DNA of 64,000 nt from Chloroflexota bacterium (GCA_009773005.1 WOUT01000013.1:1-64000); one strand, 5' to 3'; positions 35,446 to 45,076 are shown, counted from the stretch's first letter. Made by a program: numbers and translations. Notes: a model not told the origin generated them from the sequence alone.

Positions 35446-36513
35446 ATGGATGAATTATCTGTAAAGCCGTCCGGAAAGCAGATCAGATTGACCAGTCTCT
35501 CGAACTGCGCGGGTTGAGCTTCAAAACTCAATGCTGAAATGCTGGCGCAGGTACTGCGCCCTGTTCAAGAGATTTTCAATCCTGCAGATTACCCCGACCT
35601 GTTGGTAGGTTTGCAGACGCCGGATGATGGGGCAGTCTGGAAGCTGGATGACCGGCGCGGTCTGGTATTAACAACCGATTTCTTCACTCCGGTTGTCGAT
35701 GATGCGCGTGACTACGGCAGGATCGCTGCGGCTAACAGTCTTTCGGATATCTACGCCATGGGAAGCACGCCTTTCCTGGCGCTTAATATTGCAGCGCTGC
35801 CGCCAGATCTTGACCCCTCAGTGAGCCAACAGATCCTGTTAGGCGGCGCGGAGATAGCTCGTGAGGCCGGCGTGGTGGTGGCAGGCGGGCATACCGTGCA
35901 GGATAAAGAACCCAAATTTGGCATGGTAGTAGCTGGTTTTGTTGATTTGGATAGCATGTTCACGAAAGCAGGCGCAAAAGTTGGCGAGCACTTATATTTG
36001 ACCAAACCGCTAGGATTTGGCGCTATTACCACCGCGCTAAAACAAGACAAAGTAAAAGCTGCTGATTTGGCTGTAGCGGTTGAGTGGATGACGCGATTGA
36101 ACAAGAATGCCAGCCTGGCAGCCCGTCAATCAGGTGTGCATGGTGCCACAGACATCACCGGGTATTCATTCCTGGGGCATGCCTCAGAAATGGCGCAGGC
36201 GAGCAGAGTGTGTATGCAAGTCATCTTTGACACGATTCCGCTGCTTGAAAATGCTTTGCCCTATGCAGAGCAATACATCTTTCCAGGCGGCGCTCATGAC
36301 AACCAGAGGTACTTTAGTCAAAAAGTTACATTTATCAAGGAACTCCCTGAGTATCTGAAATTGATGCTTTTTGACCCACAAACCAGCGGCGGGTTGCTGC
36401 TCTCGGTGCCCGAAAAGCAGTGTGAGAACTTTGAATCCACGATGAGGTCACTGGAGCAACCTTTTTGGAAGATCGGAGAGGTTGTGAATGGTCAGGGAAT
36501 TATAATTCTCTGA
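35446..36513 (+). CDS. selD: Selenide, water dikinase SelD containing selenocysteine (in-frame UGA)
   Basis: Makes selenophosphate from selenide and ATP. An ATG at 35446 opens a frame that reads through TGA 35515-35517 without other stops and joins the long frame of the gene; the residues around it read SLSNCAG-U-ASK, which aligns with the catalytic SHGAGCGCK of E. coli SelD. So U replaces the active-site Cys, the second Cys is Ser and the catalytic Lys is kept. About 355 residues. TTDFFTPVVDD and DPQTSGGLL are conserved. A hairpin (35544-35560) lies downstream of the UGA. TATAAT (35434-35439) is 6 bases upstream of the ATG. A gene finder without Sec support would start at 35539. Confidence 0.92.
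35544..35560 (+). promoter_or_regulatory. Probable bacterial SECIS hairpin for selD
   Basis: GGCGCAG (35544-35550), loop GTA (35551-35553), CTGCGCC (35554-35560): a perfect 7-bp stem. The loop starts 34 bases after the UGA (35515-35517) and its first base is G, which fits the bacterial SECIS rules I recall (apical loop about 16-37 bases from UGA, with a loop G). Structure is read by eye only; a longer lower stem toward the UGA is not evaluated. Confidence 0.65.
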
Positions 36514-36604
36514 CAAGTCGATCTGAAAAGTAGATTATTCTGCCAGTTATTGCCAGATTAGCGGTACTGCTTGTTATATGAATTACCAGTGCTAAAATAA
36601 ATCC

Positions 36605-38467
36605 ATGATGGAAATCTCAGAGAATCTGCAAGGTGTGCTTGCCACGCTGCCTCAAAAACCGGGCTGCTATCTCATGCGTAATGCCGGCGGAGAAGTGATC
36701 TATGTCGGCAAGGCAATTAACCTGCGCAGCCGCGTGCGGTCTTACTTCCAGGAGCGTTCTGACCAAGACCGCAAGACCCGCAAACTCGTTTTACAAATCC
36801 AGGATTTGGAATGGATCGTAGTGGGGTCGGAACTTGAGGCATTAATCCTCGAGATGAACCTGATCAAGAAGCACCGTCCGCGCTTCAACGTGCGGCTCAA
36901 GGATGATAAACGCTACCCCTATATCAAAGTTCACCTTGCAAACCCGTATCCCAAAGTGACTATTACCCGCATGATGGTCAAGGATGGTTCGCGCTATTTT
37001 GGTCCATTTACCAGTGTGTGGGCGGTACATCAGACGCTTGATCTGCTGCGGCGGATTTTTCCGTATCTGACATGCGACCGCGAGATCACTGGCCAGGATG
37101 CGCGCGCGTGCCTCTACTATGACATCAAATTGTGCGCGGGTCCGTGCATCGGCGTCATCAACCAGGCTGCATACCAGCAATTGATTGCCGATCTTTGTTC
37201 CTTTTTGGACGGGCACACTGACCCGATCGTTGGACGGCTGCAGCGCGAGATGGACGAAGCATCAGAATCGCTCAATTTTGAACGCGCGGCAGTATTGCGT
37301 GACCAGCTCAATTCCATTGAAAAAGTGGTTGAAAAACAGAAAGTCATCACCAGCGATCAGAGTGACTCGGATGTGCTGGCGCTGGCTCGCTCAGATGGCG
37401 AAGCCTGCGTACAGATCTTTTTCATCCGCAACGGCAAGTTGATGGGGCGCGAATATTTCATCATGGAAGGGACTGAAGATATTCCGGATAATGAAGTGAT
37501 CGGCGAATTTATAAAACAATTCTATAGTGAAGCCGCATTGATCCCCGATAAGGTTTTGCTGCCAAACGAAGTGGAGGAAGCCCAAATTATCAGACAGTGG
37601 CTCAACACGAAACGCGGGGGAGAAAAAGTGCAGCTGTTGGTTCCAAAATCAGGAACCTCGCAAGAATTGGTGGCAATGGCGACTGAAAATGCGGTTGAAA
37701 CCCTGCAAGCTTTGCGCACCCAATGGGAAGCCGACAAGAATAAACAAACTCAGGCGCTCGCAGAATTACAGCAAGCGTTACAACTTGTAGAACCTCCCAA
37801 CCGAATTGAGTGCTACGATATCTCTAACACGCAGGGTACGGCATCCGTGGGCAGTATGGTGGTGTTCGAGCAGGGGACGCCGAGCCGAAAGATGTACCGG
37901 CATTTCAATATCAAAACGGTGATCGGACCGGATGATTTTTCCAGCATGGAAGAAGTTCTCTCGCGCCGTTTCAAACGCTGGCAGTCAGCGCAAGAAAAGC
38001 AGCAAGTTGGTGTGAAACCAGACGCATCATTTGCTGTGCTGCCAGATTTGTTGATGGTTGACGGCGGCAAAGGTCAGCTTGGACGTGCGGTGAAAGTGCT
38101 TGAAGCTTTTAGCCTTTCCGAAAGAGTCCCGGTCGTGGGGCTTGCCAAGCAGCAGGAGGAGCTCTTCCGCCCGCATATCGAGCGCTCGATCATCCTGCCG
38201 CGTCACTCACAGGGGTTGTATCTCATTCAGCGCATCCGCGACGAAGCCCACCGCTTCGCGATCACCGCTCACCGCAAGGCGCGCGGTAAGATCGGCATTG
38301 CTTCAAGGTTGGATGCCATTCCGGGAATCGGACCTAAACGGCGTAAAACACTTCTTGAGAAGTTTGGGGATATCGAGGGGATCCGGCAGGCTTCATTGGA
38401 AGAACTATTAAAACTCCCCGGCATCACCGAGGAGACCGCTTTAGCGTTGCAGTCCGGGTTGGATTAA
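36605..38467 (+). CDS. uvrC: Excinuclease ABC subunit C
   Basis: Full-length UvrC (about 620 residues) for nucleotide-excision repair. The N-terminal GIY-YIG domain (PGCYLMRNAGGEVIYVGKA), the UVR motif (about 205-240), the endonuclease domain with IECYDISNTQGT and LPDLLMVDGGKGQLG, and the helix-hairpin-helix tail (IPGIGPKRRKTLLEKFG) are all present. TAAAAT at 36593-36598 ends 6 bases before the ATG at 36605, with TTGTTA 16 bases further up. Its stop overlaps the opposing rhodanese by 4 bp. Confidence 0.97.
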   Translation: MMEISENLQGVLATLPQKPGCYLMRNAGGEVIYVGKAINLRSRVRSYFQERSDQDRKTRKLVLQIQDLEWIVVGSELEALILEMNLIKKHRPRFNVRLKDDKRYPYIKVHLANPYPKVTITRMMVKDGSRYFGPFTSVWAVHQTLDLLRRIFPYLTCDREITGQDARACLYYDIKLCAGPCIGVINQAAYQQLIADLCSFLDGHTDPIVGRLQREMDEASESLNFERAAVLRDQLNSIEKVVEKQKVITSDQSDSDVLALARSDGEACVQIFFIRNGKLMGREYFIMEGTEDIPDNEVIGEFIKQFYSEAALIPDKVLLPNEVEEAQIIRQWLNTKRGGEKVQLLVPKSGTSQELVAMATENAVETLQALRTQWEADKNKQTQALAELQQALQLVEPPNRIECYDISNTQGTASVGSMVVFEQGTPSRKMYRHFNIKTVIGPDDFSSMEEVLSRRFKRWQSAQEKQQVGVKPDASFAVLPDLLMVDGGKGQLGRAVKVLEAFSLSERVPVVGLAKQQEELFRPHIERSIILPRHSQGLYLIQRIRDEAHRFAITAHRKARGKIGIASRLDAIPGIGPKRRKTLLEKFGDIEGIRQASLEELLKLPGITEETALALQSGLD

Positions 38468-38904
38468 GGTCCGGAAATGACCGGGAGTCCGATTGTGGTC
38501 CACTGGTTGATCCCGCCGGTGATGCTGGTGGTTCTCATTAGACCGGCTGCCCGCAGAATATCTCGCGCCTGACCGCTACGATTGCCGCTGCGGCAGATGA
38601 TTAAAACATCCTGGTTTGCAGGTATCTCCGCGATCCGGTTTGATAATTCTCCAAGAGGGATTAAAACCGCACCTTCCACATGCGCTTCATTCCATTCACT
38701 CTGTTCGCGCACATCCAGTAGATAAGCGCCATTTGCATACCTTTCTGAAGCATTTTCAACCGTGATCGCCGCGGGGAGTGAAAGGGTCTCATTATTTCCA
38801 TTTAATAATCCTGATGCGCCAATGACGCCGATAACCAGGAAACCAATTACGATCCATACCCATTTATTTTGTTTCTTGATTTGAGTTTTATGTGTGGTTT
38901 TCAT
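38464..38904 (-). CDS. Membrane-anchored rhodanese-like sulfurtransferase
   Basis: About 146 residues: a basic start, one membrane helix (about 15-35), then a rhodanese domain. The domain has YLLDVREQSEWNEAHVEGA and the active-site loop CRSGNRS with a catalytic Cys. It would face the outside or periplasmic side. It is shorter than two-domain sulfurtransferases. I use the second of two adjacent ATGs (38904), 6 bases after GAGG; the first is 38907. Sulfur-transfer role beyond this is unknown. Confidence 0.88.
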   Translation of the reverse strand: MKTTHKTQIKKQNKWVWIVIGFLVIGVIGASGLLNGNNETLSLPAAITVENASERYANGAYLLDVREQSEWNEAHVEGAVLIPLGELSNRIAEIPANQDVLIICRSGNRSGQARDILRAAGLMRTTSITGGINQWTTIGLPVISGP

Positions 38905-39240
38905 CATTACCTCTAAGTTTGTTTAATGATGCTAATTTTGCCAAAAAGTGACATATTTGTGTTTTATGGTTAACAACCACAGGCAGGTTTCTCAATTCCA
39001 GATGCGTGAGTCTTATCCTGGCATAACGAACACATTGGGTCATATAAAAGGAGGTCTCATCGTTTCTAATTCCCGACTTATCCTAATCAGGGTAAATTCG
39101 TGCACTGTGGCAACACCACCGCCCATTCATCAATTAAAGGTTAATACGGCGGTGGAGGTGTATTGCACACTCTTTCTTCTGTGGCTTATCTGAAACTTGT
39201 TATGTCTACCAGTAAAAAGTAACGTGATACAGATTGCTGT
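38905..39240. other. Gene-poor intergenic region with an imperfect inverted repeat
   Basis: About 340 bases between the rhodanese start and the coaE promoter. The open frame at 38948-39193 has no start signal or family resemblance. An imperfect inverted repeat (left arm GTGCA...CCACCGCC, 39100-39123; right arm GGCGGTGG...TGCAC, 39148-39168) could form a stem with a mismatched middle. I see no rRNA, tRNA or riboswitch. Confidence 0.5.
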
Positions 39241-39269
39241 TTGACAACTAACAACCCAATGAATAAAAT
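39241..39269 (+). promoter_or_regulatory. Sigma-70-type promoter for coaE operon
   Basis: TTGACA (39241-39246), 17-base spacer, TAAAAT (39264-39269). It lies 45 bases upstream of the coaE TTG start. Confidence 0.7.
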
Positions 39270-39314
39270 GGTATTATCAAATACAGTTGATTCCTTGCCA
39301 TATTTGGAGAAACA

Positions 39315-40457
39315 TTGAAGAAGTGGGCTGATAAGTATGTCATAGGTTTAACCGGTAACATAGGTACTGGTAAAAGCGTTGTGCGGAGGATGCTTGAACA
39401 CCTGGGCGCGTACGGGATTGACGCCGATGCGTTGGCACACCGCGCAATAGCTAAAGATGCACCCAGTTTTGATCTCATTGTCGAGACTTTTGGTAGTTAT
39501 TTGCTCGCGCCAGACGGTCAAATAGACCGGCATAAACTGGGCCAGATTGTTTTTAACGATCCTGAGGCATTGTCCAGGCTTGAATCGATCACCCACCCTT
39601 TGGTTGAACAGGCTGTAAATTTGATCGTCAGACGAGCAACCCAAAAGGTTATCGTTATTGAAGCAATCAAACTTTTAGAAAGCAAGCTTGTCGATCAGTG
39701 CGACGCCATTTGGGTGGTCTATGCTCCGCCAGAAATCCAGCTTTCACGATTGGTGCAAAATCGCCGGATGACCGAAAAAGATGCCCGCCAGCGAATTGCC
39801 TCTCAGATTCCGCAGGAAACACGGTTAGCCCGGGCTTCAGTGATCATAAAAAATGTTTCGACTTTTGAAGATACGTGGAGACAGGTAACAACAGCCTGGC
39901 AAAGACATATCCCTTCAAGTGACAGCCACCCCATCCCGTTGTCTCAACCCGTCAAGCTTTCGTTGGGAGAAGTAAATGTTCATCGGTGTGGTCCAAAACA
40001 GGTTAACGAGATCGTCGAAACATTAAACAGGTTGAATAAAGAGAAAAAACCATTAACCAATATTGAAGCCATGGCTGCATTTGGTGAAAAGGCATTCCTC
40101 TTGTTAAATGTCGAACAAAACCCGATGGGTGTGTTAGGATGGCAAGTTGAAAACCTTGTGGCGCGCACAACAGATATTGCGCTGGATTCAGCCTTGCCGC
40201 CTGCTCAATATTTGCCCATAATGATCCGGGAAATGGAAAGAGCTTCTTGCGATTTGCAATGTGAAGCGTCTCTTGTTTATGTACCTGTGAGTCTTGCACA
40301 CCATGATGTCTTATGGACCAGCCTTGGATATGAAAAGAGGACCCCTGCTTCTTTGGGAATTCTGGCGTGGCAGGAAGCAGCAGAAGAATCCATGCCTGAA
40401 GGCTCGGTTCTATTTTTTAAACAGCTCAGGCAAGATCGTGTGCTGCGTCCGATTTAG
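39315..40457 (+). CDS. coaE: Dephospho-CoA kinase fused to a GNAT-like domain
   Basis: Residues 1-200 form a complete CoaE: P-loop GLTGNIGTGKSVV, IDADALAH, LESITHPLVE and the LID-like NRRMTEKDARQRIASQ. It catalyses the last step of CoA synthesis. Residues about 210-380 are extra and look GNAT-like (LGVLGW-type VLGWQVENLVAR, then LGYEKRTPASLGILAWQEA), but lack the clear acetyl-CoA pyrophosphate loop. A start at TTG 39315, with GGAGA just upstream, seems best; no ATG is convenient. The cdaA gene follows at 38 bases. Confidence 0.85.
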   Translation: MKKWADKYVIGLTGNIGTGKSVVRRMLEHLGAYGIDADALAHRAIAKDAPSFDLIVETFGSYLLAPDGQIDRHKLGQIVFNDPEALSRLESITHPLVEQAVNLIVRRATQKVIVIEAIKLLESKLVDQCDAIWVVYAPPEIQLSRLVQNRRMTEKDARQRIASQIPQETRLARASVIIKNVSTFEDTWRQVTTAWQRHIPSSDSHPIPLSQPVKLSLGEVNVHRCGPKQVNEIVETLNRLNKEKKPLTNIEAMAAFGEKAFLLLNVEQNPMGVLGWQVENLVARTTDIALDSALPPAQYLPIMIREMERASCDLQCEASLVYVPVSLAHHDVLWTSLGYEKRTPASLGILAWQEAAEESMPEGSVLFFKQLRQDRVLRPI

Positions 40458-40494
40458 AGTCCTGTTTTTGAAATAATAAGGTATAAAAAAATTA

Positions 40495-41376
40495 GTGACA
40501 GATTTGTTTAGTGATATCCTCTATTTATTTCAACGGTTGAATTGGCTCAGTATTTTAGACCTGTTCCTGGTTACCATTGTGCTTTATGCTTTTTTGTTGC
40601 TCCTGCGTGATACCCAGATCATGGTTTTACTACGGGGTGTCATTTTCACCATCCTGTTATTGGCATTGTTGACCACCTTGATCAATTTGCCGGCTTTTTC
40701 CTGGTTGGTTAAGACAATTGTGCCTGCATTATTATTTGCCATCCCTGTTATTTTTGCACCTGAAATCCGTCGAGGTCTGGAAAAGTTAGGGCGAGCCGGG
40801 ACAAGGCAGTTGCTTGTCAGGCAATCTGTTTCACAGACCCAATTATTGGAACGGACGATTCATTCCATTGTCACTGCTGCTGCCCGCCTTTCTGCCCGTG
40901 AACATGGCGCACTGATAGTAATACAGCGATTTGATAGTCTGGCAGACTATGCCAAAACCGGTGTCCGTTTGAATGCATCTGTTACTCCGGAGCTGCTTCT
41001 TCAAATTTTTTACCCCAACACACCCCTGCATGATGGCGCGGTGATCATTGCTGATAATCAAATCGTCGCCGGGGCTTGCGTGATGCCGCTTTCTGCCAGC
41101 GGCATTCTCACTCGATCTCCGGAAAGACAGATGGGATTAAGACATCGCGCGGCTTTGGGTACTTCTGAAGCAACTGACGCGATCACGGTCGTTGTTTCCG
41201 AGGAGACCGGTTCGATTTCAATTGCCCATAATGGACGCATGATCCGGCGTTTGGATAGCGAACGACTTGAAAATATCCTTCTGGCTTTCTATCGACCAGC
41301 AGAAATCAATGGCTCCCAATTGAAACTTATTGACTGGGTTCGGAACAAATTGGTTGGAAATCAAAGAGGAAAGTAA
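40495..41376 (+). CDS. cdaA: Diadenylate cyclase CdaA
   Basis: A 293-residue protein with three membrane helices (about 15-80) and a DAC domain. It makes c-di-AMP from two ATP. The catalytic DGA motif (LHDGAVIIADN) and RHR motif (LRHRAALG) are intact, with PLSASGILTRS between them. Start is GTG 40495. It overlaps the downstream CdaR gene by 1 base, so they are coupled. Confidence 0.95.
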   Translation: MTDLFSDILYLFQRLNWLSILDLFLVTIVLYAFLLLLRDTQIMVLLRGVIFTILLLALLTTLINLPAFSWLVKTIVPALLFAIPVIFAPEIRRGLEKLGRAGTRQLLVRQSVSQTQLLERTIHSIVTAAARLSAREHGALIVIQRFDSLADYAKTGVRLNASVTPELLLQIFYPNTPLHDGAVIIADNQIVAGACVMPLSASGILTRSPERQMGLRHRAALGTSEATDAITVVVSEETGSISIAHNGRMIRRLDSERLENILLAFYRPAEINGSQLKLIDWVRNKLVGNQRGK

Positions 41377-42599
41377 TGCTTTCGACATTGCGTTCTATCA
41401 CAAAGACTTTCCCCTTGCTACTTATTGCTTCCCTGCTGGCAACTGCGGTTTGGATTATGGCGGTGACAGCCTCTGACCCATCGCTTGAAAAAGCTTATCC
41501 GAATCCGGTGCCGGTTGAGGTGATTGGGCAAGGTTCAAATATGGTCATTACAACTGAGCTGCCCGCTCAAATCTCCCTCACTCTTCGTGCACCATCGTCA
41601 ATTTGGAACAGCCTGCTATTAGAAAAAGTGCCGGTTCGGGCAATCCTTGACCTCTCTGGCCTTGGCGAGGGTCCTCATACTATCCCAATCCAAATCCAGA
41701 TTGGAATTAAGCCCGTTGAAGTTAGAAGTTTTAATCCACGCTCTGTAAACCTTGAACTGGAACCGTTAAAAACCAAACAGTTTGAAATTCGAGTAATAAA
41801 TCAAGGAATTCTGGCAGTTGGGTATCAATCAAATCCAGCCCATCTCTCTGAATCAACAGTGATTGTGAGCGGAGCGAAATCATTTGTGGAACGAGTCAAT
41901 GAAGTTCGTGCAGTTTTGAAACTCACAGATGTAAAAATGGATATCAATCAAACGATCTCCTTGCAGCCTGTGGATGCGAACGGGGTTACTGTAAAAGGAG
42001 TTAGCCTCTCACCCGATAAAATTACAATCACACAGGATATATTTGAACGCGGGGGATATCGAAACGTGGTCATCAAAGTTGTAACTATTGGTCTGATCGC
42101 TGATGGTTTTCGTCTTACCAACCTTTCCGTATATCCACCGACAGTCACCGTGTTTTCCACAGACCCGGCTTTAGTGGATGGGCTCCCTGGGTATGTTGAA
42201 ACGAAACCCATTGATCTTGGCAAAAAAGCGGATAATTTTGAGAGCTCGATCGAACTCAACCTCCCGACCGGGGTTCAAGTGATTGACGACGTTAACGTTA
42301 TTGTTAAAGTCGGAATTTCCCCGATTCAAAGCAGTTTGTCGCTCACCGACATTCTAGTTGAAGCAGATGGGCTTCCCGTACAATTTAAAGCCACGATTAT
42401 GCCTGAAAAAGTAAATCTCATCCTTTCTGGCCCACTATCCGCATTAGATTCGTTGAATATAAAGGATATTCGTGTGCTGCTTGACCTCACTGGTCTACTT
42501 CCGGGCAGTTACACTCTTGAGCCTAAAGTGTTTTTAAATATCCCGATTCTAAAAATCGAAAACATATCACCAACCACATTTGTGATTACAATTCAATAA
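41376..42599 (+). CDS. cdaR: CdaR (YbbR-domain regulator of CdaA)
   Basis: About 407 residues: an N-terminal membrane helix (about 11-30) followed by several YbbR repeats (about 40-400), extracytoplasmic. It overlaps cdaA by 1 base, as in Firmicutes where CdaR controls the cyclase. The repeats show KPVEVRSFNPRSVNLELE and VIVKVGI-type strands. Its partner is CdaA and no GlmM is nearby. Confidence 0.9.
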   Translation: MLSTLRSITKTFPLLLIASLLATAVWIMAVTASDPSLEKAYPNPVPVEVIGQGSNMVITTELPAQISLTLRAPSSIWNSLLLEKVPVRAILDLSGLGEGPHTIPIQIQIGIKPVEVRSFNPRSVNLELEPLKTKQFEIRVINQGILAVGYQSNPAHLSESTVIVSGAKSFVERVNEVRAVLKLTDVKMDINQTISLQPVDANGVTVKGVSLSPDKITITQDIFERGGYRNVVIKVVTIGLIADGFRLTNLSVYPPTVTVFSTDPALVDGLPGYVETKPIDLGKKADNFESSIELNLPTGVQVIDDVNVIVKVGISPIQSSLSLTDILVEADGLPVQFKATIMPEKVNLILSGPLSALDSLNIKDIRVLLDLTGLLPGSYTLEPKVFLNIPILKIENISPTTFVITIQ

Positions 42600-42690
42600 T
42601 CGTTTCTCGCAGGCTTTCGTGACATTTCTATTCAACCCGATTTTATCCAATTTTCAGGGTAAAATTGACCAGAATGTGGAATGAGGAAAA

Positions 42691-44058
42691 ATGGTAAAAC
42701 CTGTTGTAGCATTGGTTGGCAGACCCAATGTTGGAAAAAGCACGTTGTTTAACCGTTTATGTGGCGAAATGACGGCGATCGTGGACGACACGCCCGGCAC
42801 TACCCGTGACCGGCTTTTTGCACAGGCGGAATGGAGCGGAGTGCAGTTTGACGTTGTGGATACCGGTGGTATCGACCCAACCTCAAACAGCAGAATATCT
42901 CCTTTATCGATTGGTTCTGCTGATTTTATTACCGAGATCCGTTCACAGGCTGTGCTTGCGATCAATGAAGCGGATGTAGTGCTGTTTCTCGTCGATGCTA
43001 TAAGCGGTGTTACCCCGGCCGATTTTGAAGTCGCTCAGATTCTGCGGCAGTCCCAGAAGGTTATTGATGGAACTGCTCACCCCCCTATCCTGTTGGTTGT
43101 AAATAAGGCGGATAGCGCCCGCCAACGCAGCACGGTCAATGAATTTTACGAATTAGGCTTGGGTGAACCTCATCCAATCTCTGCTGTGCATGGAACTGGA
43201 ACAGGGGACTTGCTAGATGTTCTGCTTTCTGAGTTCCCCGAACAAACCAAGGAATTGGACGATGATTCTGTAAAAATTGCGATTGTTGGCAAACCAAATG
43301 TTGGTAAATCAAGCCTGCTGAATAAACTGACAGGAGAGGAACGTTCTATTGTCAGCCCAATTGCCGGAACTACGCGCGATGCTGTCGACACCAAAATCGA
43401 GTTCGATGGCATCCCGGTCACCCTGATCGATACGGCTGGAATTCGAAGACGTGGAAAAGTTGACCCCGGCGTGGAAAAGTATAGTGTTGTCCGCTCCTTG
43501 CGTGCAATTGAGCGCTGCGATGTCGCTTTGTTGATGATCGATGCAGTTGAGGGAATTTCAGCGCAGGATGCGCACATTGCGGGATATGTGAAAGAGGCAT
43601 GGAAAAGCGCCGTGGTTGTCGTGAATAAATGGGATGCCATTGATAAAGATACTTACACGATGCAAAAGTATTCCGAGCGTATCCAGCAGGATCTTAATTT
43701 TATGGATTACGTACCAATTTTATTCATTTCTGCAAAATCCGGGCAGCGGGTTGATCAAGTCATGCCGCTGGCCTTAAAAGTTCAGGAAGAGCGCCTGGCT
43801 CATATTTCCACCGGCGCGCTTAACCGGATCCTGCAAAAAGCGCAGGATCTTCATGCGCCAACCTCAAAGACCGGGACATCCATAAAATTGTTTTATGGCA
43901 CGCAAGTTCGAACTGATCCACCGACCTTTATGATCTATTGCAACAACCCAAAACTGGCGCATTTCACATATATGCGTTTCCTGGAAAATCAGATCAGGTT
44001 GGAGTATCCGTTTACAGGCACACCCATTCGATTAATACTAAAACCACGGCATGAATAA
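42691..44058 (+). CDS. der: Ribosome-assembly GTPase Der (EngA)
   Basis: A 455-residue GTPase with two tandem G domains and a C-terminal KH-like domain. The first domain has GRPNVGKSTLF and DTGG; the second has GKPNVGKSSLL, DTAG and NKWD. It helps assemble the 50S subunit. Start ATG 42691, with GAGGA about 6 bases upstream. Its stop overlaps the lepB start by 8 bp. Confidence 0.96.
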   Translation: MVKPVVALVGRPNVGKSTLFNRLCGEMTAIVDDTPGTTRDRLFAQAEWSGVQFDVVDTGGIDPTSNSRISPLSIGSADFITEIRSQAVLAINEADVVLFLVDAISGVTPADFEVAQILRQSQKVIDGTAHPPILLVVNKADSARQRSTVNEFYELGLGEPHPISAVHGTGTGDLLDVLLSEFPEQTKELDDDSVKIAIVGKPNVGKSSLLNKLTGEERSIVSPIAGTTRDAVDTKIEFDGIPVTLIDTAGIRRRGKVDPGVEKYSVVRSLRAIERCDVALLMIDAVEGISAQDAHIAGYVKEAWKSAVVVVNKWDAIDKDTYTMQKYSERIQQDLNFMDYVPILFISAKSGQRVDQVMPLALKVQEERLAHISTGALNRILQKAQDLHAPTSKTGTSIKLFYGTQVRTDPPTFMIYCNNPKLAHFTYMRFLENQIRLEYPFTGTPIRLILKPRHE

Positions 44059-44692
44059 TTTATTGCAAAGTAACCCCATGGATAATCCTTCAACTCCGAC
44101 CCAAATTGAACTGTCAGAATCAGAATTAACACCTGTTGAGCAAAAACCGGTCTGGCAGAGCGCTTTCTCGGAAATCATCCAGACCCTGCTATTGGCATTG
44201 CTCCTTTATTTTGCCATTGATGCAGTTTTTGCGCGGGTGCGGGTTGTGAATATTAGCATGCAGCCTACCTTGTACGAAGGAAATATCATCCTTGTTAACA
44301 AACTGGCTTATAAAATTGGAAAAATGGATACTGGGGACATTGTTATTTTTCATAATCCGAGTGATTTATCTGAAGATTATATTAAACGCCTGATCGGTTT
44401 GCCGGGTGATCTGGTGCAGGTGCATAGTGGAGTTGTCTTTGTGAATGGTAATCCGCTGGCCGAACCCTACATCGCTGCCTTACCTCAATATACTGGAGAG
44501 TGGTATGTGCCAGAAGATTCTGTTTTTGTCCTTGGTGATAATCGCAACCAATCCTCGGATTCACATAGTTGGGGATTCGTGCCGTTGGAAGATCTTGTTG
44601 GTAAGGCATTGGTAGTATATTGGCCCCTGGATTCTGCGAAAATCATCTCACATCCTGATTTGGTTCTGGCACGTGGAAATACATCACCATAA
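44051..44692 (+). CDS. lepB: Signal peptidase I
   Basis: A 213-residue type I signal peptidase. One membrane helix (about 38-62) then the catalytic Ser in ISMQPTL, the catalytic Lys in DYIKRLIGLPGD, and the GDNRNQSSDSHSWG motif. It cleaves signal peptides on the outer face. The ATG at 44051 overlaps der; ATG 44078 is an alternative start and neither has a clear ribosome site. Confidence 0.93.
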   Translation: MNNLLQSNPMDNPSTPTQIELSESELTPVEQKPVWQSAFSEIIQTLLLALLLYFAIDAVFARVRVVNISMQPTLYEGNIILVNKLAYKIGKMDTGDIVIFHNPSDLSEDYIKRLIGLPGDLVQVHSGVVFVNGNPLAEPYIAALPQYTGEWYVPEDSVFVLGDNRNQSSDSHSWGFVPLEDLVGKALVVYWPLDSAKIISHPDLVLARGNTSP

Positions 44693-44770
44693 TGGATTTC
44701 CAACTTTGCAAAAATGTGATAATCTTACATTAAAGTACAGAAATGTACTCTATAAAAGGCGTATTTTGAA

Positions 44771-45073
44771 ATGACTGACCCATCACAATTCTTACCTGAA
44801 CCTGTTTTCCCGTGCTCGGAGTGCCAGGCAGGGCATATGCATCGGGACTATGTGGCGTATTTTACTTATCTTGGCGACGAATTGATCTCAGTACCAGATT
44901 TTCCGGCATGGGTATGTGATATTTGCGGCCGCTGCGAATATGATGAAAATGCACTTACCCGGCTTACTCTGTTGTTAAGTCCAAATGCGGGTAAGACAAT
45001 TTCTACGGCGCGAATAATGTCAAGCCGGATGAGGCCAAAATCAAAATTACAGCGCCCGCCTTCGCCTGAATAA
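44771..45073 (+). CDS. YgiT-type zinc-finger protein
   Basis: A 100-residue protein with an MqsA/YgiT-type zinc ribbon: FPCSECQAGH and WVCDICGRCEY. The C-terminal part is basic and lacks the usual helix-turn-helix, so it is a stand-alone zinc finger. It ends at a perfect terminator. No toxin gene is adjacent. Confidence 0.75.
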   Translation: MTDPSQFLPEPVFPCSECQAGHMHRDYVAYFTYLGDELISVPDFPAWVCDICGRCEYDENALTRLTLLLSPNAGKTISTARIMSSRMRPKSKLQRPPSPE

Positions 45074-45076
45074 ACG

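Noticed and set aside
35539-36513. selD as a normal gene starting at ATG 35539
   Set aside because: This would lack the catalytic loop; the upstream frame through UGA restores it.
38948-39193. 81-residue open frame between rhodanese and coaE
   Set aside because: No ribosome site, no family resemblance and it crosses an inverted repeat.
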